A stretch of 64,000 nucleotides of DNA from CAZJHX01 sp964545715 (GTDB lineage: Bacteria > Myxococcota_A > UBA9042 > GCA-2863065). A program made the position numbers and the translations under genes. The notes beneath the pieces are model-generated. The model saw only the letters and a list, made by a program, of their open reading frames with translations, made no database searches and was not told the DNA's origin. The stretch covers positions 1 through 64,000 of the forward strand of contig CAZJHX010000037.1 of assembly GCA_964545715.1 (NCBI GenBank). The letters are read 5' to 3'. Of this stretch, positions 51,020-58,839 are shown piece by piece; positions within the stretch are counted from its first letter, which is position 1; every line of letters starts with the position of its first letter.

Positions 51020-52746
51020 CAGGGGCGCGCCCCACACACGGCCAGCAGCAGCTTCGCGGTCACGCGGCTCTTGTTGCAGACCGGCTCGTCACACGCGATC
51101 GCGACCGTATTCACCAATTGATGCAGCTGGTCGTAGGTCATCGAGTGTGGCACGGCCAGCAGCACGGCCTCACCGCGCGTGCGCAGCTCCCGGCGCATGG
51201 CCACCGCCTTCAGCCGATCCCCGGTCAACGCGGCGGTCACCGGCGCCCTCGGCGGCGTCGGCGGCCGCACCGGCTCTTTGACCGCCGGAGGCTCCTTCCC
51301 GGGCTCCACGACAGGCGGCGGCGGGTCCTGCAGCGTCAGCGTGTTGCCGTCGACGACGAGGTGGGCGCGGATATCAGCCGCTGAGATCGCATCTGTGCCG
51401 ATGCCGACGACCGGCCGGCACACCTGGGTCGTATCGCCGAGCGGCACCGCGATCGGCAGCGCCGACTCCTTGTCCACACCGGCTCCACCGAAAGCGGCCC
51501 GGCGCAGCGAGCCGTCGTGGCGACGCCGCCCGACAAACCACGCGTGGGTGGCGATGCCGTCCTGGAACACGCGTCGGAGCGCCGTCAGCACGGACACCGG
51601 CACCGACCGGTCCAGCTGCAGGTGCAGCTCGCCGTAGTAGAGGTCGTGTGCGCCGGCGTCCCGTACGTCCCCAAGGAGGCGGCTGACCTCGTCGCCCATC
51701 TTGTTGCGCTCGACGGCTGTCAAACCCCAGGACTTAGGCGCGGCCAGCATGTCGATCTGCACATCGTGACGCGGTCCCTTGCTGTAGAACCGAGCTCCGT
51801 TGGCGCCGATGAACACCTGCGTCAGCGGCGGCGAGGCCCAGGACGCCATCGTGTCGGGCAGCAGCGGGTACTCCGGTGGAACACGCGCCGCTTTGGCCGC
51901 GACCTTCAGATCGCCGCGTATGCGAGCCTGCACTTTCTGCAGAAAGCCCGGATGTTTCTCCCGATACGCCTCCAACCGATTGGACATCTTGGCGATGTAG
52001 GCGCCCATGACCACCTTGTCGCGATGCTCGTAGGGCACCTTGCAGCCGCCGTCCACGCGCTCGGCGCAGACCCGGTCGCGATAGGACCGATAGCTCTCCT
52101 CAACCGCCCGCTTGTCGCTGGGCGGAAGCTCGAAGACGGCTCCCATGAACGGGACGTCGTTGCGTCGCGGGCCGGCGCCGTTGGCCAGGAAGCGATACAC
52201 CGGCAGCAGGTACGGCAGCACGCGCTCGAAGTCGATCACCTTGAGCCAGTCGTGGCCGTCGCGATCCTTGGCCAGCTCGTCCAGGCGCTCCATGTGCTCG
52301 GCCAGCGGCACCTCCACGCGGTCCGAGCCGTCAGCGCGCTCCTCCCCAAGCTCGTCGATGCCCTGCAGCCCCGCGATCACGCGTCCCAGCCAATACTCGT
52401 TGAGCGCCTCCACGATCACCATCGCGTCCAGAATCAGGCGCCGAGAGTCGGTCTCTTTGTACGTGGCTGACAGCTCGCGCGCCTGCTTCTCGATGCCCGC
52501 CCAGGCCACGAGACGGCGCCACTGGAGAATCGCGGGATCGCCGTCCGGAGTGCGGTAGATCCCTTCGGCCGGCATGTTATCGAGCATCGCCTTGGCGTAG
52601 GTGGTCAACAGCCCCTCGGCCGCGGCGCGAGCCTCGTCACCCCGCTCGGCATGTTTCGCCTTCAAGCGGTCCTCGATGCCCTTACCCTTGCAGGCGGTAA
52701 AAACCGTCAGGATCAGCAGCGTCAGGAGCGGTCGGCAACGAGACAT
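51019..52746 (-). CDS. Large lipoprotein of unknown function
   Basis: MSRCRPLLTLLILTVFTACK is a lipoprotein signal (lipobox FTAC). The 570-residue mature protein is mostly helical in its first half (AKHAERGDEARAAAEGLLTT, EYWLGRVIAGLQGIDELG), with a P-rich linker (PPPPVVEPGKEPPAVKEPVR) and a second half of beta segments containing Cys (CDEPVCNKS). No family is recognised. It is the first gene of the operon containing purU. ATG 52746 is one of two close in-frame candidates (52755). Confidence 0.7.
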   Translation of the reverse strand: MSRCRPLLTLLILTVFTACKGKGIEDRLKAKHAERGDEARAAAEGLLTTYAKAMLDNMPAEGIYRTPDGDPAILQWRRLVAWAGIEKQARELSATYKETDSRRLILDAMVIVEALNEYWLGRVIAGLQGIDELGEERADGSDRVEVPLAEHMERLDELAKDRDGHDWLKVIDFERVLPYLLPVYRFLANGAGPRRNDVPFMGAVFELPPSDKRAVEESYRSYRDRVCAERVDGGCKVPYEHRDKVVMGAYIAKMSNRLEAYREKHPGFLQKVQARIRGDLKVAAKAARVPPEYPLLPDTMASWASPPLTQVFIGANGARFYSKGPRHDVQIDMLAAPKSWGLTAVERNKMGDEVSRLLGDVRDAGAHDLYYGELHLQLDRSVPVSVLTALRRVFQDGIATHAWFVGRRRHDGSLRRAAFGGAGVDKESALPIAVPLGDTTQVCRPVVGIGTDAISAADIRAHLVVDGNTLTLQDPPPPVVEPGKEPPAVKEPVRPPTPPRAPVTAALTGDRLKAVAMRRELRTRGEAVLLAVPHSMTYDQLHQLVNTVAIACDEPVCNKSRVTAKLLLAVCGARP

Positions 52747-52786
52747 GCGCGGCATCGTACCGTTGATACCTGCTACTGTCACAACC

Positions 52787-53818
52787 GTGCGAAAGGTCGT
52801 CATTCACAGCGCGGGCAGCCATTCGAAGCTGCGCCTGGAGGAGCACCCGATACCGGAGCCGGCCGAGGGTCAGGTGCTGGTCGAGGTGCGGGCGATCGGG
52901 ATCAACTATGCGGACTGCATCGTGCGAATGGGGCTGTACGAGTCGGCCAAGAAGTACGTCGGCTGGCCCATCACGCCGGGCTTTGAGGTGGCCGGGGTGA
53001 TCAGCGGCGTCGGCCCCGGGGTGGACGCCGCGCGGGTCGGGGAAGAGGTCATCGCAGTCACGCGCTTTGGCGGCTACACGACGCACCTGGTAGTGGACCA
53101 GGACTACGTCGTAGCCCGCCCGGACGAGCTGTCCATGGAGCAGGCCGCAGCCTTTCCAAGCGTCGCTTTGACGGCCTGGTTCGCGCTCTTTGAGCTGGCC
53201 CATCCGCGGCCCGGCTGGACGATGCTGGTCCACTCGGCCGCAGGCGGCGTGGGCTCGGTCCTGGTCCAGCTTGGACGGGTTGCGGGCTGCCGGGTTGTCG
53301 GCGTCGTGGGCGCGTCGCACAAAGTAGCGGCGGTCGAGGCGCTCGGCGCGGACGTGGTCATCGACAAGTCCTCGCAGGATCTGTGGACCGCCGCCGAGCA
53401 GGCGTCGCCCGACGGCTACCAGGTGATCTGTGATGCCAACGGCGTGGCCACCCTGGGCGACAGCTATGCGCACCTGGCGCCCCCCGGCAAGCTGGTCGTG
53501 TACGGGTTTCACACCATGATGCCGCGCAAGGGCGGGCGCCCTAATTGGCTGAAGCTCGCTCGAGATTGGGTGCGCACACCGCGCTTCAATCCGTTGGAGA
53601 TGACGGGAAGCAACCGCAGCGTCTTGGCGTTTAACCTCAGCTACCTGTTCGATAACAAGTGGTTCTTCGAAGAGGCCATGGCACAATTGCTTGGATTTTT
53701 GGCGGACGGCGCCCTGTTGCCGCCAACAGTTACGACCTACCCGCTGGATCGCGTCGCCGACGCCCACCGGGACCTGGAGAGCGCACAGACCGTGGGCAAG
53801 CTGGTGTTGATTCCATAA
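52787..53818 (+). CDS. Quinone oxidoreductase-like MDR enzyme (zinc-independent)
   Basis: A 343-residue medium-chain dehydrogenase/reductase with the N-terminal GroES-like domain (VEVRAIGINYADCIVRMG, GFEVAGVISGVGPGV) and NADPH domain with HSAAGGVGSVLVQLG (GGVGS motif), then a substrate part (VYGFHTMMPRKGGRPNW). It resembles the VAT-1/QOR-like branch that reduces alkenals or quinones. GTG 52787 has no strong ribosome-binding site but begins the catalytic domain directly. The EEP gene overlaps its stop (TAATG). Confidence 0.88.
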   Translation: MRKVVIHSAGSHSKLRLEEHPIPEPAEGQVLVEVRAIGINYADCIVRMGLYESAKKYVGWPITPGFEVAGVISGVGPGVDAARVGEEVIAVTRFGGYTTHLVVDQDYVVARPDELSMEQAAAFPSVALTAWFALFELAHPRPGWTMLVHSAAGGVGSVLVQLGRVAGCRVVGVVGASHKVAAVEALGADVVIDKSSQDLWTAAEQASPDGYQVICDANGVATLGDSYAHLAPPGKLVVYGFHTMMPRKGGRPNWLKLARDWVRTPRFNPLEMTGSNRSVLAFNLSYLFDNKWFFEEAMAQLLGFLADGALLPPTVTTYPLDRVADAHRDLESAQTVGKLVLIP

Positions 53819-54720
53819 TGAAGCGCGTGAGACGCCGTCTGCTGGTCGCCCTGGCCGTGATCATCGCGCCCACGTTGCTGGCCGCTGCAGTGCTGCCACT
53901 GGTGACGTACGGCGTGACGCACAGCAGCCCGGATGTGGTCGTCGTGGACGCTGCGGCGCAGGCAACGGGCCCTGAGCTGCGGGTGCTGACGCTCAATATC
54001 GCGCACGGTCGCAGCGACGGCGCCAACCAGCTTTTCTGCAGCACCGAGACCATCGTGGAGAACCTGGACGCGATCGCCGCGTTCATGCGCGATCAGAAAA
54101 CGGACGTCGCTGCCCTGCAGGAGGCGGACGGCCCGTGCGCGTGGAGCGGAAACTTCAGCCATGTCGACCGTCTCGCGCGCAAGGGCGCCTTCGGGTCCCA
54201 CGTGCGCGCGGAGAACGTGCGCGGGCTGGGGCTTACCTACGGGACGGCGCTGCTGTCCAGACCAGCATTGTCCGACCCATATGCGGGCACCTTCGACTCG
54301 AACTGGCCGACGTTCAGCAAGGGCTTTGTGGTGGCGACAGTCGCCTGGCCGGGTCGTCCGGAGCTGCTCGTAGACGTGGTCTCGGTGCACCTGGACTTCG
54401 CCAGCGAATCGGCCCGCGGCGAGCAGATCGACACCCTGGTCGAGGTCCTGTCCAAACGCGACCGACCGCGCATCGTGATGGGCGATTTCAATGCCGGGTT
54501 CGACGACGACGAGAACACTCTGCAGCGCCTCTCGGACGCGCTGGAGCTGTCCACCTGGAAGCCCGACGCGCCGCTTACGACCTTCCCGTCGCTGGGCGAG
54601 CGCTTGGACTGGATTCTGGTCTCGAGGTCTCTTGGGATCCGCACGCACACGGTGCACGACGAGGTGCTCTCCGATCACCGGGCCGTCTCAGCGGTGCTGT
54701 TCATTCGATCGGATACTTGA
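53818..54720 (+). CDS. Endonuclease/exonuclease/phosphatase family protein, exported or membrane-anchored
   Basis: A 300-residue EEP-superfamily protein. After a basic start and hydrophobic segment (RRLLVALAVIIAPTLLAAAV) come the EEP catalytic motifs LNIAHGRSDG, LQEADGPCAWSG, MGDFNAGFDDD, WILVSRS and SDHRAVSAV. Family members include secreted nucleases, sphingomyelinases and phosphoinositide phosphatases; the substrate is unknown. Its start overlaps the MDR stop codon, so the two are cotranslated. Confidence 0.88.
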   Translation: MKRVRRRLLVALAVIIAPTLLAAAVLPLVTYGVTHSSPDVVVVDAAAQATGPELRVLTLNIAHGRSDGANQLFCSTETIVENLDAIAAFMRDQKTDVAALQEADGPCAWSGNFSHVDRLARKGAFGSHVRAENVRGLGLTYGTALLSRPALSDPYAGTFDSNWPTFSKGFVVATVAWPGRPELLVDVVSVHLDFASESARGEQIDTLVEVLSKRDRPRIVMGDFNAGFDDDENTLQRLSDALELSTWKPDAPLTTFPSLGERLDWILVSRSLGIRTHTVHDEVLSDHRAVSAVLFIRSDT

Positions 54721-56629
54721 TCCCGACCTTCTTCGTGCTGCCGAACAGCTTGTTGCCCGCGTGCTCGAAGTGCACGTCCACGCGCAGGTCGTGGAAGCCG
54801 AGCGGGTCCTTTGTGTTGAAGATGCAGTAGTGACTCTTGGCCAGCGCTTTGGCAAAGAGGCTGTCCTGGATGTCCGCGGCCACGAACGTGACAAGATTGG
54901 CCGACGTGCCACCCGTGAAGCAGCTGAGCAGGCGCGGGTTCAGAAACTTGCCGATCTGCGGCTGGTCGCTGGAGGTCGACGACACTGTGTGCACGACGAA
55001 GTTGTTCAGCAGTGCGCCGAACACCTCCTCCTTGTCGAACTTGCTGTACGGGGTGCCGTCGCCCTTTTCGTGCAGCTCGGCGTCGGTCATCAGCACCATC
55101 ACCTTCTGTGCGCCGGGGCGCCACTCCAGCTGCTGAGCCGCATACATGACGGCGTCCAGACCGTTCTCCGGCCCGTCACCGCCGCCGTTGGCCTTGAGCG
55201 TGCCGACGTACTGCACCAGCCCGGCCAGATCGCCCTCCAGCAGGAAGGGCTGGTACTTCTCAGCCGGCGCCTTGTCGGTGTACGGGACCACCCCAAAGCG
55301 CAGGTCGAGGCCCTTGGCGGCCAGGAAGTTGGCCAGCGCGTTGGTCGAGTCCTTCACCTTCTCGATGGTCGACGACATGCTGCCGGTCACGTCCAGGATG
55401 AACACGATGTCCAGCTGCGCGTACGGGGTGCCGGTCAGCGGCTGGCAGGTGATGTCCATCTGCTGGGAGTCCTCGTAGACCGCGATGTGCCCCGACGTGA
55501 CGCCGTCCTCGTCGATATACGGCTGCAGATAGCTGAGCAGCTCCCCGTTTTGCGGGTTCACAATCGGCGCCAGGTTCACAAACGCCGACTTGAAGTTCTC
55601 GGTGAGCCCCAGGCCGTAGACCACGTCCAGCGTGAAGGGGTTGGGCGGCACCTTCCACTCGCTGTCGACCCCGCCAAAGGGCGGCAGCACATTGCACAGG
55701 CCCAGCTTGCACGGGACGTCGGCGGCGCAGTCGAACTGGCACTCGGCCTCGAACTCCGCCAGCGGCACGCACAGCTCGTCCACGGCGCACTCGGTCACGT
55801 CCCAGGTGGCGGTGCCGTCCTCGGCTTTCACGCATGAGGCGCGCGTGTTGCCCAGTCCGCACAGGCTGTTGCCCTCTTCACACTGGCCGGGCATGCACCC
55901 CAGACCGGGTGCGCAGACCGTGCCGCCCAGGCAGGGATGGGTGTCGACGCCGGCCTTTTCGGTTCCCTTCTGGCAGACCACGTAGCTGCCCTCGTCTGCG
56001 CAGCTGACGCACACCTTGTTCTCGCACCCGTCGCCCTGGGGCTGAAAGACCGTGCCGTCGCAGATCCCCAGCGCGCCGGACGTCGTGCAGCCGAGCATGC
56101 CGGGAATGCAGGCGATCTCGACGCAGCCCTTGTCACCGTCGAAGCACCAGGTGCCGTCCTCGCAGGGGATCGGCTCGATCTCGATCGGCCCCGAGCCGTC
56201 GTTGTTGCAGAACGTGGTGCCCTGGCCGTCCGCCGCGCACATCGCGGCAGCCGGCGTGCAGACCGGCTCAAAACACTGGAAGATCGCGGGATCACAGACC
56301 TCGGCGACGGCGCATTGCGTCTGCAGCACCCACGCGACGCCCCCGTCACAGGACTCGACAGAGGCGCCGTCGTCCCCGTCCTGGCACCGAAGCTCACCGT
56401 CGGTGCAGATCTGCGGCGGCACGTCCGGGACGATCGGCGGCGTGTCCGGCTTGTCCTCGGAATCGGGCGGCGTGGGTGTATCATCGACGACGTCGGGGGC
56501 TGCCACCTCCTCCGTCTGGCCGGCATCGGGCGGCGGCGGCGGCGGCGGATCCGGGTTGTCCTGGCACCCTGACGTTGCGCAGACAAACTGCACAATGAGA
56601 AAACAGACGGCGATAAGGGGGACTCTCAC
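54701..56629 (-). CDS. Cys-rich lipoprotein with VWA domain
   Basis: GTG 56629 gives MRVPLIAVCFLIVQFVCATSGC, a lipoprotein signal. After a P-rich linker come Cys-rich EGF/TIL-like modules (ICTDGELRCQDGDD, CGLGNTRASC, ECAVDELC), then a VWA domain around residues 420-600 with MIDAS-like DIVFILDVTGSMSSTIEKV and the second metal region GGDGPENGLDAVMYAAQQL and LMTDAEL. Surface adhesin or metal-dependent binding protein. The longer frame to 56935 runs into the divergent Cys-rich gene and has no signal. It overlaps the EEP gene end by 20 bp. Confidence 0.85.
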   Translation of the reverse strand: MRVPLIAVCFLIVQFVCATSGCQDNPDPPPPPPPDAGQTEEVAAPDVVDDTPTPPDSEDKPDTPPIVPDVPPQICTDGELRCQDGDDGASVESCDGGVAWVLQTQCAVAEVCDPAIFQCFEPVCTPAAAMCAADGQGTTFCNNDGSGPIEIEPIPCEDGTWCFDGDKGCVEIACIPGMLGCTTSGALGICDGTVFQPQGDGCENKVCVSCADEGSYVVCQKGTEKAGVDTHPCLGGTVCAPGLGCMPGQCEEGNSLCGLGNTRASCVKAEDGTATWDVTECAVDELCVPLAEFEAECQFDCAADVPCKLGLCNVLPPFGGVDSEWKVPPNPFTLDVVYGLGLTENFKSAFVNLAPIVNPQNGELLSYLQPYIDEDGVTSGHIAVYEDSQQMDITCQPLTGTPYAQLDIVFILDVTGSMSSTIEKVKDSTNALANFLAAKGLDLRFGVVPYTDKAPAEKYQPFLLEGDLAGLVQYVGTLKANGGGDGPENGLDAVMYAAQQLEWRPGAQKVMVLMTDAELHEKGDGTPYSKFDKEEVFGALLNNFVVHTVSSTSSDQPQIGKFLNPRLLSCFTGGTSANLVTFVAADIQDSLFAKALAKSHYCIFNTKDPLGFHDLRVDVHFEHAGNKLFGSTKKVGIKYPIE

Positions 56630-56654
56630 GACCAGGATTCTACAGAATCTGAAG

Positions 56655-58004
56655 ATGCCGTATCGCGTGCTTTTCATCACGGGCCTTCTCACAGCCGCTT
56701 CGTGCACGCCCGCTCCGGGCCGCAGCACCCCGGCCACCGGCACCTCTGCGCCCGACACGGTGTCGAACAAGCCGCCGTGTCTCGTGCCCGACCCCGGCCA
56801 ATGCCCCAACGCCTGCGCCGGCGGCATGGCCCAAATCGGCGAGAACTGCGGCGACACGGGCGACTGCGCCTGCCCGAACTTCTGCGGCCCCAACAGCACC
56901 TGCATCCCGTACCAGGCCCCGTTTGCCGGCTGCACCTGCTACGAAGAGACGCCGGACCCGATCGAAGACGTCGTCCAATCCCAGGACACCGGCGAGCCGC
57001 CCCCGACAGACACGGGCCCCAAAGACACCCCGACGCCCCCCAAAGACGACGGCCCCGTCAAAGATGACGGCCCGGACAAGCCCCCCGTCGACCTCGATGA
57101 CTGCGAGCGCGGTCCCCCTGCCGGCGCTCCCTGCAACCCGTACTGCCAGATCGGCTGCGAGGTGGGCGAGCACTGCACCTACCTGGGCGAGGGCACCTTC
57201 GGCTGCATCAAGCCGGGCGGCACCCCCATGGACATGCAGTGCGGGACCTACGCCGAGTGCACCCAATCCACCGCCTGCTTCGGCATTACAGGCGACCCGT
57301 TCAGCACGTGCCACAAGTTCTGCATCGACGACCTCGACTGCCCGCTGGCCCGCCCGTGCAACCTCTCGGTCGACTTCGGCAACGGCGCCATCGCGTACGT
57401 CTGCAACGACCCTGTCTTGGAGTGCAACCCGTTCGGTCCCCCCGCCGAAGAGTGTGCGGAGGGCGCCGGCTGCTACATCGAGCCGGGCGGCACCGACTGC
57501 CTTGCGGCCGGTAGCAAACCCGAGGGCTCCGTCTGCTACGGCGACAGCCCCAACAGCTGCATCCCGGGCCTGCAATGCGCCATCGTGTGCAGCCAGATCT
57601 GCAGCGTCATCGACAACAACGCCGACCAGCCAAAATGCGACAACGCCTGCCCCACGGGCGTCCGCTTCCCGCTCGCCTCGCCCGTCGGAGCCGCGGTCTG
57701 CGTGACCGCCAACATGCCCTCGCTGTGCAACCTCTACACCCAGACCGGCTGCCCCGACGGCAAGGCCTGCTACATCGTCACCGGCGGCGCCGCGTGCGCA
57801 GACGCCGGCAACCTCCAGCTCGGCGCCGTCTGCCAGTACACCGACGAGTGCGCCCCGGGCACCATCTGCGCCAGCGGCACCTGCAAGACGCTGTGCAGCC
57901 TGGACCCAAACGCGGTCCCCAACGACGCCTGCGACCAGAAATGCGCAGCTGGCCACGAGATCGTCGTCCCAACACTCTGGAACGTGGGCGTCTGCTCCAA
58001 CTGA
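56655..58004 (+). CDS. Cys-rich secreted lipoprotein
   Basis: MPYRVLFITGLLTAASCTPA is a lipoprotein signal (lipobox AASC). The 449-residue protein has a D/P/T linker (PPTDTGPKDTPTPPKDDG) and many Cys-rich modules (CNPYCQIGCEVGEHCTYLGE, CHKFCIDDLDCPLARPC, CDNACPTGV), resembling TIL/EGF-like repeats of Bradymonas surface proteins. It diverges from the VWA lipoprotein with 25 bp between starts, so the pair may be coregulated. Function unknown. Confidence 0.85.
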   Translation: MPYRVLFITGLLTAASCTPAPGRSTPATGTSAPDTVSNKPPCLVPDPGQCPNACAGGMAQIGENCGDTGDCACPNFCGPNSTCIPYQAPFAGCTCYEETPDPIEDVVQSQDTGEPPPTDTGPKDTPTPPKDDGPVKDDGPDKPPVDLDDCERGPPAGAPCNPYCQIGCEVGEHCTYLGEGTFGCIKPGGTPMDMQCGTYAECTQSTACFGITGDPFSTCHKFCIDDLDCPLARPCNLSVDFGNGAIAYVCNDPVLECNPFGPPAEECAEGAGCYIEPGGTDCLAAGSKPEGSVCYGDSPNSCIPGLQCAIVCSQICSVIDNNADQPKCDNACPTGVRFPLASPVGAAVCVTANMPSLCNLYTQTGCPDGKACYIVTGGAACADAGNLQLGAVCQYTDECAPGTICASGTCKTLCSLDPNAVPNDACDQKCAAGHEIVVPTLWNVGVCSN

Positions 58005-58027
58005 GCCCGCGCCGCCGCCGAAACCCC

Positions 58028-58305
58028 ACGCCATTCAGCCCAAGGACACGACATCCAACGCCCCAATGGCGCGATACCTCGCCATTCAGCGCCAGGATGC
58101 GACATCCAACGCCCCAATGGCGCGATACCTCGCCATTCAGCGCCAGGATGCGACNNNNNNNNNNNNNNNNNNNNNNNNNNNNNNNNNNNNNNNNNNNNNN
58201 NNNNNNNNNNNNNNNNNNNNNNNNNNNNNNNNNNNNNNNNNNNNNNNNNNNNNNATCCAACGCCCCAATGGCGCGATACCTCGCCATTCAGCGCCAGGAT
58301 GCGAG
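58028..58305. repeat. 51-bp tandem minisatellite interrupted by an assembly gap
   Basis: Units of 51 bp at 58053-58103 and 58104-58154, then Ns, then a third unit at 58255-58305. A degenerate half-copy (58028-58052) precedes them. Each unit contains an internal inverted repeat ATGGCG-N8-CGCCAT. The unit's end resembles the 3' end of the small minus-strand lipoprotein gene beside it. No spacers, so it is not a CRISPR array. Confidence 0.9.
58155..58254. other. Assembly gap (100 Ns)
   Basis: Exactly 100 Ns inside the 51-bp tandem array, the usual placeholder for a gap of unknown size. The array is collapsed and its true copy number is not known. Confidence 0.98.
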
Positions 58306-58590
58306 CAGCACGACCCCGTCGCGGCCCAGCTCGACGGTCATCTGGTGGATGGGATTGACCGCCTCGAAGCCGGTCGCAGTCGGTCTAAACGGATAGCTCT
58401 TCAGGGTAGCCGCGTGCACGGCCGGGGGCATGACGTTGGAGGATCGGGATTGCGCTGGTGTCGCAGGCGCAAGTCCGGTGAGGGCGTCAAAACGCGGTGT
58501 GGGCTGCTGGACGTTGTGCAGAACCGGCTCCGATTCACCACAGGCCGCCAGGCCGAGGCTGAGAACTACAACTAGCGGCGTCATCTTCAT
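58288..58590 (-). CDS. Short lipoprotein, possibly truncated fragment of a larger surface protein
   Basis: MKMTPLVVVLSLGLAACGES is a lipoprotein signal (lipobox LAAC), with GGAGGT five bases before ATG 58590. The 80-residue mature part (SYPFRPTATGFEAVNPIHQM) looks like the start of large propeller/RHS-like secreted proteins, and it stops at LLASWR within the edge of the 51-bp array. It may be a complete small protein or a fragment cut by the array. A 7-bp inverted repeat (58571-58577/58614-58620) encloses its start. Confidence 0.65.
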   Translation of the reverse strand: MKMTPLVVVLSLGLAACGESEPVLHNVQQPTPRFDALTGLAPATPAQSRSSNVMPPAVHAATLKSYPFRPTATGFEAVNPIHQMTVELGRDGVVLLASWR

Positions 58591-58839
58591 GATTGACCTC
58601 CGGGGACACGTGTCGCTAGTTATATTTTTACCGTAAACCCTACCTAATGAGCGCCCGCCTACGTGTAAAGCGAGTCAACGGACAAAGGATTTCCGCTGTA
58701 AATTTGAAATCACTGTCAAACGGACGTCGCAGCTTTAGCGCGGTGCAGCCAGGACGGTCGCGACTCATCATTGCGTTTCGGGCGGCAATCCTGATTATGC
58801 GTAGTGCGGATGATCCGCAGTGATCGCCTGGAGGGCAAG
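58591..58839. other. Intergenic region between divergent lipoproteins
   Basis: 249 bp, more AT-rich than its surroundings. It holds the -10-like TATAAC for the minus-strand lipoprotein, a GACACGTGTC palindrome (58605-58614) in its leader, and a GCGGAT-G-ATCCGC palindrome (58806-58818) 22 bp before the plus-strand MopE-like start. No other gene is visible. Confidence 0.5.

Noticed and set aside
58053..58305. CRISPR array at the 51-bp repeats
   Set aside because: The units are directly adjacent with no unique spacers, are longer than typical CRISPR repeats, and no cas genes are present.
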